DNA from: Pseudomonas alkylphenolica
GTDB taxonomy: Bacteria; Pseudomonadota; Gammaproteobacteria; Pseudomonadales; Pseudomonadaceae
Reading direction: 5' to 3'
Assembly: GCF_000746525.1 (NCBI RefSeq)
Contig: NZ_CP009048.1
Coordinates: 3,909,501 to 3,973,500, forward strand
DNA length: 64,000 nt
Part shown: positions 50,700-59,731 of the stretch, in pieces
How positions within the stretch are numbered: position 1 is the first letter of the stretch
Layout of the letters: each line of letters begins with the position of its first letter
Program-made: the position numbers and the translations under genes
The notes under the pieces: generated by a model
Databases searched by the model: none
The model's input: only the letters and a program-made list of their open reading frames with translations
What the model was told of the DNA's origin: nothing

Positions 50700-51989
50700 A
50701 TGGCTGACAAAAAAGCGCAGTTGGTCATCGAGGGCGCAGCCCCCGTCGAGCTGCCCATTTTAACCGGCACCGTTGGTCCCGATGTTATCGACGTTAGAGG
50801 GTTGGGGGCCACGGGTCACTTCACTTTCGACCCTGGTTTCATGGCGACCGCATCCTGCGAGTCGAAGATCACTTATATCGACGGCGACAAGGGTATCCTG
50901 CTGCACCGCGGCTATCCGATCGAACAGCTCGCTGAAAAATCCGATTACCTCGAGACCTGCTACCTGCTGCTCAACGGCGAACTGCCGAATGCCGAGCAGA
51001 AGGCCCAGTTCGTCAGCACCGTGAAGAATCACACCATGGTGCACGAGCAGTTGAAATCCTTCTTCAACGGCTTCCGCCGCGACGCCCACCCGATGGCCGT
51101 CATGTGCGGCGTGGTCGGCGCCCTGTCGGCGTTCTACCACGACTCGCTGGACATCAATAACCCGCAGCACCGCGAAATCTCTGCGGTTCGCCTGGTCGCC
51201 AAGATGCCGACCCTGGCGGCGATGGTGTACAAGTACTCCATGGGTCAACCCATGATGTACCCGCGCAACGACCTGTCGTACGCGGAAAACTTCCTGCACA
51301 TGATGTTCAACACCCCGTGCGAGATCAAACCGATCAGCCCGGTACTGGCCAAGGCAATGGACCGGATTTTCATCCTCCACGCCGACCACGAACAGAACGC
51401 ATCGACCTCCACCGTCCGTCTGGCAGGCTCCTCGGGTGCCAACCCGTTCGCCTGTATCGCTGCCGGTATCGCTGCACTCTGGGGCCCGGCACATGGCGGC
51501 GCCAACGAAGCCGTACTGACCATGCTCGATGAAATCGGCGATGTCTCGAACATCGACAAGTTCATCGCCAAGGCCAAAGACAAGAACGATCCGTTCAAGT
51601 TGATGGGCTTCGGTCACCGCGTCTACAAGAACCGTGACCCACGTGCCACCGTAATGAAGCAGACCTGCGACGAAGTCCTGCGCGAGCTGGGCATCAAGAA
51701 CGACCCGCAGCTGGAACTGGCCATGCGCCTGGAAGAGATCGCCCTGACCGATCCGTACTTCATCGAGCGCTCGCTGTACCCGAACGTCGACTTCTACTCG
51801 GGGATCATCCTCAAGGCGATCGGCATTCCGACCAGCATGTTCACCGTGATCTTCGCCCTGGCGCGTACCGTCGGCTGGATCTCGCACTGGAAAGAAATGC
51901 TCTCCAGCCCGTACAAGATTGGCCGTCCACGCCAGCTGTACACCGGCTACGAGTCGCGTGACATTACCAAGCTGGAAGACCGCAAGTAA
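50700..51989 (+). CDS. gltA: Type II citrate synthase
   Basis: 429 residues. It condenses acetyl-CoA with oxaloacetate to start the TCA cycle. Active-site segments are [11 protein letters not shown] with the catalytic His, [13 protein letters not shown], and the second catalytic Asp region NVDFYSG. AGGAGG precedes the ATG. Divergent from sdhC and closed by a strong terminator. Confidence 0.98.
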   Translation: MADKKAQLVIEGAAPVELPILTGTVGPDVIDVRGLGATGHFTFDPGFMATASCESKITYIDGDKGILLHRGYPIEQLAEKSDYLETCYLLLNGELPNAEQKAQFVSTVKNHTMVHEQLKSFFNGFRRDAHPMAVMCGVVGALSAFYHDSLDINNPQHREISAVRLVAKMPTLAAMVYKYSMGQPMMYPRNDLSYAENFLHMMFNTPCEIKPISPVLAKAMDRIFILHADHEQNASTSTVRLAGSSGANPFACIAAGIAALWGPAHGGANEAVLTMLDEIGDVSNIDKFIAKAKDKNDPFKLMGFGHRVYKNRDPRATVMKQTCDEVLRELGIKNDPQLELAMRLEEIALTDPYFIERSLYPNVDFYSGIILKAIGIPTSMFTVIFALARTVGWISHWKEMLSSPYKIGRPRQLYTGYESRDITKLEDRK

Positions 51990-52006
51990 GCCCTGCGCTG
52001 AACACG

Positions 52007-52037
52007 AAAAAAGGCTGCCCTCGGGCAGCCTTTTTTA
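52007..52037 (+). terminator. Rho-independent terminator of gltA
   Basis: AAGGCTGCCC-TC-GGGCAGCCTT with TTTTTT following, 20 nt after the stop. Confidence 0.93.
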
Positions 52038-52041
52038 TTGC

Positions 52042-52114
52042 GGTGGGGGCGGGCTTGCCCCGCGATCGCGATTTGGACTGACACACCGCAATCGCGGGGC
52101 AAGCCCGCTCCCAC
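52042..52114. repeat. REP-type inverted repeat
   Basis: GGGCGGGCTTGCCCCGCGAT and ATCGCGGGGCAAGCCCGCTC flank an inner inverted pair (CGCGATTTGG / CCGCAATCGC) of the same composition as that at 38881. It separates convergent gltA and the START-domain gene. Confidence 0.85.
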
Positions 52115-52165
52115 AGGGATACAGTCACCGAAAATCACAAGCCTCGATCAACTGTACACCTCAAA

Positions 52166-52771
52166 TCAAGGCTTCTCAGCCTTCGCCTTCAACGCTTTCA
52201 AGGTATTGAACGGCGCATCCACGACAAACTTGTTCGCCACCATCGACGGCACGCTGCCACCTGGCTCGGTGTGCACCTGGTACGTCACCTCGGTACCACC
52301 GTCCTTGGGCTGCAGCTTCCAGAAACCCTGAACCTTGGCCACGCGCACAAAGCCTTTTTCTTCAGGCAGATACTTCGGCACACCTTCAAGTTTGCGGGTC
52401 AAGCTGCCATCCGCTTCCTCAGTGGTGGTGACGTGCAGAATGGAGTCGCGCGGGGTGACCGGCCATGGCGTATTGAACTGGGTGTAGGTCCAACTCTGAT
52501 TGCCCTCGGCCTTGAGCAGCTTTTGCGACTTGCACTCATGAATCCAGGCGCAAGCACCCACGACGTCTTCCTGCAGGGCCCTGACTTTTGCCAGCGGCGC
52601 CTTGATCAACGTTACGCCGCGATAGGCCTTGTAGTCGGAACCGGCAACCTCAGTCAGATCGACCTTGATCCCGTCTTCGTTCTTGGCCTGCTTCCAGTCC
52701 TCGGCCTGGGCCAGCGGCAGCAGCGCCGCGCTAAGACCCATGATCAGTGCCACTTGCTTAAACGATCCCAT
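52166..52771 (-). CDS. Exported START-domain protein
   Basis: A 201-residue protein with a signal peptide (MGSFKQVALIMGLSAALLPL, cleavage near AQA). The mature part is a START-type lipid-binding fold (KVRALQEDVVGACAWIHECK; WPVTPRDSILHVTTTEE; GGTEVTYQVHTEPGG). Periplasmic lipid or hydrophobic-ligand handling is plausible but unproven. AAGGAA precedes the ATG. Confidence 0.86.
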   Translation of the reverse strand: MGSFKQVALIMGLSAALLPLAQAEDWKQAKNEDGIKVDLTEVAGSDYKAYRGVTLIKAPLAKVRALQEDVVGACAWIHECKSQKLLKAEGNQSWTYTQFNTPWPVTPRDSILHVTTTEEADGSLTRKLEGVPKYLPEEKGFVRVAKVQGFWKLQPKDGGTEVTYQVHTEPGGSVPSMVANKFVVDAPFNTLKALKAKAEKP

Positions 52772-52803
52772 TCTGTTGTTCCTTATTGTCGAAGATCCAC
52801 GTT

Positions 52804-53058
52804 TCAAGCCGCCGTCATTTGCTCCAGCCATCCGAGGATCCTGATCGCCTCATCGCGATCGCTGCCGCACACTTCCACATCAGCCTTGAAGCCGCCACAC
52901 ACCGCGGGGCGTTCGGGCTTGCCGAACAACCCGCACAGATTGGCGAGCGACAGATGCAAGCAGCGCTCACCCGCCGGCTTGCCCTTGGGCATACCGGGAA
53001 TCGGTGAGCTGATGGAGGGCGCGATGCAGCAAGCGCCACATCCTTCACGGCAGTTCAT
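52804..53058 (-). CDS. YkgJ-type cysteine-cluster protein
   Basis: An 84-residue protein starting MNCREGCGACCIAP, with further Cys at ERCLHLSLANLCGLF and PAVCGGF and near the end (VCGSDRD). This cysteine pattern (CxxxCxxCC plus later Cys) is that of the YkgJ / zinc- or iron-sulfur-cluster family, role unknown. GAGGATT is upstream of the ATG at 53058. An in-frame extension to 53142 is not supported. Confidence 0.8.
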   Translation of the reverse strand: MNCREGCGACCIAPSISSPIPGMPKGKPAGERCLHLSLANLCGLFGKPERPAVCGGFKADVEVCGSDRDEAIRILGWLEQMTAA

Positions 53059-53148
53059 GACAACAGAATCCTCGGCACAGCAAATGATCAATGAATCGGA
53101 ATAGTAACCGCTTAAACGGTCGTTTGAAATTGCTGGAAACATGAAAAC

Positions 53149-53182
53149 TGACCTGACCCGCCATGACTGACGGGTCAGTGCG
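53149..53182 (-). terminator. Probable terminator of the Pro/Lys-rich protein gene
   Basis: CTGACCCG (53153-53160) pairs with CGGGTCAG (53171-53178); on the minus strand GTCAGTTTTC follows. The T run is short, so the call is moderate. Confidence 0.5.
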
Positions 53183-53186
53183 ACAA

Positions 53187-53675
53187 CTACTGCTTGAACT
53201 CGAACTCGATCGCCGCACCCTCGATATCCTGCTGGCGCGCATCATTACGCAGCTGCAACTGCATTTCGTTGCTCAGCAGGCGACCGTTGAGCTGAAACGG
53301 GCTGTCGGCAGGAGGCTTCTCGCCAAACAGGTAAGGCAGCAGAGGCTTGGGCGTAGACACCGGATCCTGGGTCGCCGGCTTGAGGTCCTTGACCATTTCG
53401 ACCGGCAAACGCAGGTCCACTTTGGCTCTCGGCAAGGGTGCCGGGGCAGCCCTGGATGACTTTGCCGCTTTATGCCGGACCGGTTTGGCAGCCGGCTTTT
53501 TACTCACCGGTGCCGGCTTGACCTGCTTTTGCTGGACGTTCGGCTTGGCTTTTGTCGAAGTGCTGGCCGGCTTGCCTGGTGTCGCGGCAGGTGGCGTCTG
53601 GGCCACAGCATTCCCGGTGCCTGCCAGAAGACCCAGCAATGACAGGAACAGGCCAACCCGAGACAAGGCTTTCAT
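53187..53675 (-). CDS. Secreted Pro/Lys/Ala-rich protein
   Basis: A 162-residue protein with a signal peptide (ALSRVGLFLSLLGLLAG, cleavage near AVA). The next 70 residues are low-complexity Pro, Ala and Lys (for example APVSKKPAAKPVRHKAAKSS), then a more regular C-terminal part (VDLRLPVEMVKDLKP; PFQLNGRLLSNEMQLQLRND). Such proteins are sometimes labelled as IF-2-like because of the Ala/Lys-rich linker, but there is no IF-2 domain. Function unknown. Confidence 0.7.
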   Translation of the reverse strand: MKALSRVGLFLSLLGLLAGTGNAVAQTPPAATPGKPASTSTKAKPNVQQKQVKPAPVSKKPAAKPVRHKAAKSSRAAPAPLPRAKVDLRLPVEMVKDLKPATQDPVSTPKPLLPYLFGEKPPADSPFQLNGRLLSNEMQLQLRNDARQQDIEGAAIEFEFKQ

Positions 53676-53750
53676 AGACACCGAAAATCATCCGCAAAGA
53701 GCTATATGCTCCTCGTTCCCGAGAGGGCTGGCAAGTTTATGGCATAACAG

Positions 53751-55196
53751 CTAGAAAAAGTTTGCCGCCCCCGACTCCTGACACAGCTGACTGGCCAACA
53801 GCCCCAGGGTCATCAAGGCGCGTTCCGCTTCGCGGTTCCAGGGAATTCCGCAGTTCAGGCGGATACAGTGGTTGAACTGCTCGGTATTACTGAAAATCAG
53901 CCCCGGCGCGATACTGATCCCCTGCTGCAGCGCCCGTACATGCAGCTCCTGGGTATTGACCCGCCCAGGCAGGCTCACCCAGAGAATGAAACCGCCGGTC
54001 GGCCGGGTCATCTGCGTGCCTTCAGGGAAATGCTGCTGCACCGCCAACTGATAAGCGCTGAGGTTCTTCCGGTACTCCTGGCGGATGTAACGCAAGTGCC
54101 GGTCATAGCCGCCGTTCTCAAGATATGAGGCCACTCCCATCTGCGTCACACTGCAGGCCGAGTGCGTGGTGAAAGTCTGCAAGCGCTGGATTTCCGCCTG
54201 GTATTTACCGGCAATCATCCAGCCGATACGCACCCCGGGCGACAAGGTCTTGGAAAAGCTCGAGCAGTAAATCACCCGCCCCAGGCGATCAAACGCCTTG
54301 AGCGCCTTGGTCTTGCCCTGCTCGAACATCAGTTCGCCATAAATATCGTCTTCGACAATCTGGATATCGAAGTCCGAAGCCAGACGCAGCAATTGCTTCT
54401 GCCGATCTTCCGGGATAGTGCCACCGAGCGGATTGCTCAGCCGCGCGGTCAATACCAACGCCTTGATCGACCACTGGTTGGCCGCAAGCTGCAGCGCTTC
54501 CAGGCTGATACCGGTCGACGGATCGCTGGGAATCTCGATGACCTTCAGCCCCAACAGATCTGCCAGTTGCAGCAAGCCATAATATGTCGGCGACTCGGCG
54601 GCGATCAGGTCACCCGGCTTGGTCAACACCCGCAGCGACATCTGCAACGCATCGACACAGCCATGGGTGACCACCACCTCGCTGGGGTCAACCACCACGC
54701 CGGCATCACGCATGCGGATGGCGATCTGCCGGCGCAACGGTTCAAAGCCCGGGCTGAACATATAGCTGAACGCCCGCGGGCTATGGAAACGGGTGACCTT
54801 GGCCAATTGTTGATGCAGGGCCCGCACCGGTAAGTAGTCGACATGGGGCACCGCCGCCCCGAACGGGAACACGCCGTCGCGCCGCGCTTCGGTCAGCACT
54901 TGCTGGATGATGCTGCTGCGAGTGACCAGACCGGGGCGCTCGACCCGGGCGATATCCGGGGTCTGCGCAGTCAATGCCGGGGTCTGGTGCACATAATAGC
55001 CAGACTGCGGACGAGCCCGGATCAACCCCTGGTCTTCCAGGTTGGCATAGGCCTGCAACACCGTGGCATGACTGACGTTGAGCTGCGAACTCATCTTGCG
55101 CACCGACGGCACCCGCTCACCCGGTTGATAGACACCACGGCGGATGTCTTCGGCCAGTTGCTGGGCGATACGCTGATAGAGCAGCAGGTTGGTCAT
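53751..55196 (-). CDS. MocR-type regulator (GntR HTH fused to aminotransferase fold)
   Basis: 481 residues. An N-terminal winged HTH of the GntR type (about 5-72: YQRIAQQLAEDIRRGVYQPG; LNVSHATVLQAYANLEDQGL) is fused to a fold-type I aminotransferase domain with the PLP-lysine in SSFSKTLSPGVRIGW. MocR proteins use PLP as a sensor and regulate nearby or B6/amino-acid genes. The start at 55196 is chosen because the HTH begins there; the extension to 55379 lacks recognisable sequence. The target genes are unknown. Confidence 0.92.
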   Translation of the reverse strand: MTNLLLYQRIAQQLAEDIRRGVYQPGERVPSVRKMSSQLNVSHATVLQAYANLEDQGLIRARPQSGYYVHQTPALTAQTPDIARVERPGLVTRSSIIQQVLTEARRDGVFPFGAAVPHVDYLPVRALHQQLAKVTRFHSPRAFSYMFSPGFEPLRRQIAIRMRDAGVVVDPSEVVVTHGCVDALQMSLRVLTKPGDLIAAESPTYYGLLQLADLLGLKVIEIPSDPSTGISLEALQLAANQWSIKALVLTARLSNPLGGTIPEDRQKQLLRLASDFDIQIVEDDIYGELMFEQGKTKALKAFDRLGRVIYCSSFSKTLSPGVRIGWMIAGKYQAEIQRLQTFTTHSACSVTQMGVASYLENGGYDRHLRYIRQEYRKNLSAYQLAVQQHFPEGTQMTRPTGGFILWVSLPGRVNTQELHVRALQQGISIAPGLIFSNTEQFNHCIRLNCGIPWNREAERALMTLGLLASQLCQESGAANFF

Positions 55197-55353
55197 GATC
55201 GGTTCTCGACACGCAGGCAATGTAGTTATTTTTGTACGACTCGATGATTGAGTCAGAATACCGGAACAGTTGCAAAGTGTACTGGGACAGATTGCAGAAT
55301 AGTCGACAATACAGTTGTGTGACAGCCCCCTGCCGGCACTTTCCGACGCCCAT

Positions 55354-55388
55354 AAAAAAACCCGGTGAGCGGTACTCACCGGGTTTTT
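55354..55388. terminator. Bidirectional rho-independent terminator
   Basis: AACCCGGTGAG and CTCACCGGGTT with flanking A and T runs. It ends the OmpA-like gene on the minus strand, upstream of the MocR gene. Confidence 0.92.
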
Positions 55389-55397
55389 CAGAGGGTG

Positions 55398-56207
55398 TTA
55401 GCGCGCGGCGCCAAGCTTGCCCTTTTCGTCGGAAAAGACGATCTCGACGCGACGGTTCTGCGCCCTGCCCCGCTCCGAAGCGTTGGCTTCGACCGGGTAC
55501 TGGTCGCCATAGCCTTCGACCTGAATGCGCTTTTCGTCGACCCCAAGATCGACCAGCATGTCCGCCACCGCCTGCGCCCGGTCGCGGGACAACTTGAGGT
55601 TGTCCTCCGCAGCACCCGTGCTGTCGGTGTAACCCTCGATACGCACGACACGCTTGGGGTTGAGCTGCAGGAACTGCACGAGCTTGAGCACGGTTCGATT
55701 GGCCGAATTCTTCAACTCGGCGCGACCGGTGTCGAACAGAACATCGCCCAACGTCATGACCAGGCCGCGATCGCTCTGGGTGGTGGCCAGGCTGACAATC
55801 TGCGCCTCCAGCCACTTGCCCTGCTGCTGCACACTGGCAAGCTTGGCCTCACGCAGCGCCAGCTGCAGGCGTTGACGCTCAAGCTCAAGCTTGGCCAGAC
55901 GCTCCTGGTTAAGCACCAGATTGCTGTGCTCACGGGCAATATCACTGTAACGCTGGCTCAGGTAGGCGTAGTGGCGCACATCGGCGCCGGTTCCGAAGTA
56001 GCTGGATAGCCGGTCGGCCCGCGCCAGCGACTCACCTGCTCGAATGACATCGCGTGGTGCACTGCGCAGCACATCGGAATCGTCCTTGACGGTCTGGAAT
56101 TTGGCCGTCGCTTCATCCAGTGCCGTCTCGCTGCGCTGACTGGCGCAACCGTGCAGACCGACGAGTCCGAGCAGCAGCAAGGCTGCCATAGGTTTGATCG
56201 AACTCAC
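55398..56207 (-). CDS. OmpA-family lipoprotein with DUF4398 region
   Basis: 269 residues, GTG start with GGGAGA upstream. The lipobox is LVGLHGC, so Cys21 is likely lipidated. Residues about 25-130 form a helical DUF4398-like region rich in Leu, Gln and Arg. The C-terminal OmpA domain (about 150-260) has VLFDTGRAELK, EGYTDSTG and LKLSRDRAQAV, the peptidoglycan-binding pattern. It is expected to anchor the envelope to the wall. Overlaps the preceding DUF4398 gene by four bases (GTGA). Confidence 0.9.
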   Translation of the reverse strand: MSSIKPMAALLLLGLVGLHGCASQRSETALDEATAKFQTVKDDSDVLRSAPRDVIRAGESLARADRLSSYFGTGADVRHYAYLSQRYSDIAREHSNLVLNQERLAKLELERQRLQLALREAKLASVQQQGKWLEAQIVSLATTQSDRGLVMTLGDVLFDTGRAELKNSANRTVLKLVQFLQLNPKRVVRIEGYTDSTGAAEDNLKLSRDRAQAVADMLVDLGVDEKRIQVEGYGDQYPVEANASERGRAQNRRVEIVFSDEKGKLGAAR

Positions 56208-56557
56208 GGCTGTTCTCCCAACTGTTTACGCAGGCGATTGACCCGCGATTGCAGCAGGTCGAGCTGCTCTTTGCTTTTGCTGGTCAACACGCGCGCCTCG
56301 GCCAGGCGCGCGTCGAGCTCGGCCTGTTCAGCGCGCATGCGTGCATCACGATAAGCCTCATGGCTCATGTTGACCTGGGCCCGGGCCATTTTGTCTTCGG
56401 CCAGCTTCAGCTCTGCCACCTCATCGGTCGCACCGACGGCCTTGGCCTGCGCCAGCGCCTGTTCGGACAGGCGCAGCTGTTCATTGGGGGCCGGGTCATT
56501 GGCGCATCCAGCCAGGGCCAGCAGCGCCAGGGCGGCGAATAGTGAATGAGTTCTCAC
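56204..56557 (-). CDS. DUF4398 lipoprotein
   Basis: 117 residues, GTG start behind AGGAAGATT. The lipobox is LALAGC. The mature part is a long helix with coiled-coil character (SEQALAQAKAVG; RMRAEQAELDARLAEAR). Nine bases separate it from the preceding binding-protein gene and it overlaps the OmpA-like gene, so the three form an operon. Confidence 0.87.
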   Translation of the reverse strand: MRTHSLFAALALLALAGCANDPAPNEQLRLSEQALAQAKAVGATDEVAELKLAEDKMARAQVNMSHEAYRDARMRAEQAELDARLAEARVLTSKSKEQLDLLQSRVNRLRKQLGEQP

Positions 56558-56566
56558 ACAATCTTC

Positions 56567-57391
56567 CTACTGTTTAGGGGCATCCAGCGGTACCTGCATC
56601 TGCGCCTTCCAGCGCTCGACATTACGTTGCAGTACCGCCTGGGACACGCCGGAGGCCGGCAATTCTGTCAGCTTTTTTGCCAGTTGTCCGCGCAACCAGG
56701 CGTCATTGCATGCCGAATTATGCGAAAGCGCCAAATACAGTCCAGGGCGATCCAGAGGCAAGCCGCGGGCGATCAACGCATTGCTCATGCCCAGGGTCTG
56801 AGCCATGGCCATACCGGCATAACGTCCAGCCAGCACATAGTCGACCTGGCCCAGCAACAGCTTCTGGAACGCCTGGGTCAGATTCTGCGCTGGCGTCAGC
56901 CGCAACTGGCTCTTGGCGTAGGCTGAAAATTCGGGGGTAAGGCGCGCTTTTTCCGAAACACTGCCCTGATGCTCGCGCAGATCGGACAAGGTGTCGTAGA
57001 CCAATGATGAATCGTGGCGGGTCCAGACCACGTACTCATTGCTTAGCAACGACGGGTGTACATAGTCCACCGCAGTGAGCTCAGCCACGGCGAAGGGCGA
57101 ATCAATCAGCAGATCCACACGACCGCTACGCACCTCTTCCAGCGCCTGGTTGCGCGTTCCGCTATCGAGCACTTCAACCTTCAGCCCCAACTCGCCGGCG
57201 ACCTGCTTGAACAGGTCGACGTTGGCGCCGATCAGGTGTTTGGGGTCTTGCGGATCGCGCCAGGAATAAGGCGGAGCGTCAGGGCTGCCGGTAGCCACCA
57301 GCCGCTCACATTTGCCTACGGCCCACGCCGGCAACGGCATCAGCAGCGTAGCGAACACCAGCGCCGTGTTGATCCGGCCATGCCATCCCAT
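56567..57391 (-). CDS. Periplasmic solute-binding protein, family 3 type
   Basis: 274 residues. The signal peptide is TALVFATLLMPLPAWA. The fold is that of amino-acid-type binding proteins (SPDAPPYSWRDP; GANVDLFKQVAGELGLKVEVL; ALEEVRSGRVDLLIDSPF). No permease or ATPase is linked, and it begins an operon of envelope lipoproteins, so a sensing or accessory role is possible. The start at 57391 has GGAGGGG upstream. Confidence 0.87.
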   Translation of the reverse strand: MGWHGRINTALVFATLLMPLPAWAVGKCERLVATGSPDAPPYSWRDPQDPKHLIGANVDLFKQVAGELGLKVEVLDSGTRNQALEEVRSGRVDLLIDSPFAVAELTAVDYVHPSLLSNEYVVWTRHDSSLVYDTLSDLREHQGSVSEKARLTPEFSAYAKSQLRLTPAQNLTQAFQKLLLGQVDYVLAGRYAGMAMAQTLGMSNALIARGLPLDRPGLYLALSHNSACNDAWLRGQLAKKLTELPASGVSQAVLQRNVERWKAQMQVPLDAPKQ

Positions 57392-57423
57392 GCAACCCCT
57401 CCCTACCCTGTGTACCCAGAATG

Positions 57424-57487
57424 AAAAAGCCCGATCGGCCGGGCTGTGCAAGGCAGGCCTGCACAGCCCGAACGGATCGGGCTCTTT
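57424..57487. terminator. Large nested hairpin terminator of etfBA
   Basis: AGCCCGATC...GATCGGGCT encloses GGGCTGTGCA...TGCACAGCCC, followed by TTTTTC on the minus strand and TTTT on the plus. It separates etfA from the binding-protein gene. Confidence 0.88.
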
Positions 57488-57506
57488 TATAAGTGAAGCG
57501 GCTGGA

Positions 57507-58436
57507 TTAAACCAGCTTCTCCAGCTCAGGGATGGCTTCGAACAGGTCAGCGACCAGTCCGTAATCGGCCACCTGGAAGATCGGTGCTTCTTCGTCCTTG
57601 TTGATCGCAACGATCACTTTGGAGTCTTTCATGCCGGCCAGGTGCTGGATCGCGCCGGAGATACCGACGGCAATGTACAGCTGTGGCGCAACGATCTTGC
57701 CGGTCTGGCCGACCTGCATGTCGTTCGGTACGAAACCTGCGTCGACTGCGGCGCGCGAAGCACCCACTGCGGCGCCCAGCTTGTCAGCCAGGGCGTACAG
57801 GTGTTTGAAGTTGTCACCGTTCTGCATGCCACGCCCGCCCGAGACGACGATCTTGGCAGCGGTCAGTTCTGGACGATCGGACTTGGCCAGTTCTTCGCCA
57901 ACGAACGCCGATTTGCCAGCGTCGTGAGCAGCAGCAACAGCTTCAACTGCAGCCGAACCACCTTCAGCTGCAACGGCGTCAAAGCCGGTGGAGCGTACGG
58001 TGATGACTTTGACGGCAGCATTCGATTGCACGGTGGCAATGGCGTTACCGGCATAGATCGGACGCTTGAAGGTGTCAGCCGATTCCACCGAGATGATCTC
58101 GGAGATCTGGTCAACGTCCAGCAGCGCAGCAACGCGTGGCAGGATGTTCTTGCCGTTGGAGGTAGCAGGTGCCAGCACGTGGCTGTAGCCCTTGCCCAGC
58201 TCGGCTACCAGCGGCGCGACGTTTTCCGGCAGTTGGTGCGCGTAAGCGGCGTTATCGGCAACCAGCACCTTGGCAACGCCAGCGATCTTGGCTGCAGCTT
58301 CAGCAACGCCACCGACATTCTGGCCAGCGACCAGCACGTGGATGTCGCCACCGATCTTGGCGGCAGCAGCAACAGTGTTCAGGGTGGCCGGGGCAACGGC
58401 ACCGTTTTCGTGTTCAGCGATAACCAGGATAGTCAT
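57507..58436 (-). CDS. etfA: Electron transfer flavoprotein alpha subunit
   Basis: 309 residues. It carries FAD and the AMP-site partner with EtfB. The C-terminal FAD segment has [29 protein letters not shown], cut here at [14 protein letters not shown] and [14 protein letters not shown]. It accepts electrons from acyl-CoA and other dehydrogenases. The start is one base from the end of etfB. Confidence 0.96.
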   Translation of the reverse strand: MTILVIAEHENGAVAPATLNTVAAAAKIGGDIHVLVAGQNVGGVAEAAAKIAGVAKVLVADNAAYAHQLPENVAPLVAELGKGYSHVLAPATSNGKNILPRVAALLDVDQISEIISVESADTFKRPIYAGNAIATVQSNAAVKVITVRSTGFDAVAAEGGSAAVEAVAAAHDAGKSAFVGEELAKSDRPELTAAKIVVSGGRGMQNGDNFKHLYALADKLGAAVGASRAAVDAGFVPNDMQVGQTGKIVAPQLYIAVGISGAIQHLAGMKDSKVIVAINKDEEAPIFQVADYGLVADLFEAIPELEKLV

Positions 58437-59186
58437 TTAGATTACCTTCGCCTCGTTCTTCAGTTTCTCGACCAGTTCAGCAACCGACTTGACCTTGATA
58501 CCCGCGCTGCGTGCAGCTGGCGCTTCGACTTTCAGGGTCTTGTTGGTGGAGGCGGTGGAAACGCCCAGCGCGTCTGGAGTAACGGTTTCCAGCGGCTTTT
58601 TCTTGGCCTTCATGATGTTCGGCAGCGACGCGTAACGCGGCTCGTTCAGGCGCAGGTCGGTGGTGACGATCGCTGGCAGGTTCAGCGCAACGGTCTGCAG
58701 GCCGCCGTCGATTTCACGGGTAACGTTGACCTTGTCGCCAGCCACTTCAACCTTGGAGGCGAAAGTGCCTTGAGCGAAGCCAGTCAGCGCCGCCAGCATC
58801 TGGCCGGTCTGGTTGTTGTCGCTGTCGATCGCTTGCTTGCCAAGGATCACCAGCTGAGGCTGTTCTTTGTCGACCACCGCCTTGAGCAGTTTGGCCACGG
58901 CCAGCGAGGTCAGCTCTTCTGCGGACTCGACCAGCACGGCACGGTCGGCACCCAGTGCCAGCGCGGTACGCAGTTGCTCCTGGGCAGTGGCCGGGCCGAC
59001 GGTAACGACGACGATCTCGCTCGCAACGCCTTTTTCTTTCAGGCGTACGGCTTCTTCTACGGCGATTTCGCAGAAGGGGTTCATGGACATCTTGACGTTA
59101 GCAAGGTCGACGCCGGAGTTGTCCGCCTTGACGCGAACCTTGACGTTATAGTCGACCACTCGTTTGACAGCTACAAGAACCTTCAT
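58437..59186 (-). CDS. etfB: Electron transfer flavoprotein beta subunit
   Basis: 249 residues. It binds AMP and completes the ETF heterodimer. Start [17 protein letters not shown] at 59186 with GAGGAAT upstream; a longer in-frame start is not supported. [21 protein letters not shown] and [15 protein letters not shown] are family segments. Divergent from the ETF-quinone oxidoreductase gene. Confidence 0.96.
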   Translation of the reverse strand: MKVLVAVKRVVDYNVKVRVKADNSGVDLANVKMSMNPFCEIAVEEAVRLKEKGVASEIVVVTVGPATAQEQLRTALALGADRAVLVESAEELTSLAVAKLLKAVVDKEQPQLVILGKQAIDSDNNQTGQMLAALTGFAQGTFASKVEVAGDKVNVTREIDGGLQTVALNLPAIVTTDLRLNEPRYASLPNIMKAKKKPLETVTPDALGVSTASTNKTLKVEAPAARSAGIKVKSVAELVEKLKNEAKVI

Positions 59187-59562
59187 GGATTCCTCGTTAC
59201 TCTCCGGTGAAAAGAATGTCGCCTGGGGCAAACCCGGCGATTGCGCGTGGGTACAAGGGCACCTCTAAAAACGATTGCAGCCGATAGAATTTAACCCTGA
59301 CCCAGCAGTCCCAATTCGACCTTGCAACAGCAAAACCCGTGAGTCATTTTCTGTCGTGGTGTGTAAACTCCACTACAAAGCGGCCCGCGGCCCAGCTGCC
59401 CTGCTTTTCGCCTGGTTTTTAGGGGTGCACCTGCATCCGGCGGTCAGCCTACGGCGAGCGCAAAACCGCTCGTATCTTGACCGTAACGCCCAATCCGGTC
59501 AATACGGCAAACCGGTCAGATTCACGCCGTGCGTCTTTGATTTTACTGGCCTGCGGCAAATT

Positions 59563-59576
59563 CAAACAAACGTTTG
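59563..59576 (+). promoter_or_regulatory. PsrA-type operator of the ETF-QO promoter
   Basis: CAAACAAACGTTTG fits the published PsrA motif [C/G]AAAC-N2-4-GTTT[G/C] with N4. It also holds the 12-bp palindrome ACAAACGTTTGT. It ends two bases before the -35 of the promoter at 59579. Confidence 0.7.
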
Positions 59577-59578
59577 TA

Positions 59579-59607
59579 TTGGACCCCGTGAGTGGTGTAG
59601 ATATAAT
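59579..59607 (+). promoter_or_regulatory. Sigma-70 promoter of the ETF-QO gene
   Basis: TTGGAC (59579-59584), 17 nt, TATAAT (59602-59607), with the transcript starting about 118 nt before the GTG start codon. Confidence 0.82.
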
Positions 59608-59731
59608 GCGCGGCCAAGAGAAAGCGGTGTAGTCCGTCATCACTCGAGCTACAGCTTACACGTACCGAAAAATGACCGCCTGACACCCGCCAACAAAGAA
59701 AAACCGATGAGCCTTGAGTAGGAGAGAACCT

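Larger units (their letters stand above)
59187..59731. other. Divergent etfB / ETF-QO control region
   Basis: 545 nt between the etfB and ETF-QO starts. The ETF-QO side holds a promoter and a PsrA-type operator (59563-59607). The etfB side has no convincing promoter that I could settle on; an imperfect inverted repeat GTGGTGTGTAAACTCCAC lies near 59355. No gene is supported here. Confidence 0.7.

Noticed and set aside
59275..59721. Open frame of 148 codons in the etfB/ETF-QO gap
   Set aside because: It has no recognisable sequence and overlaps the promoter and operator of the ETF-QO gene.
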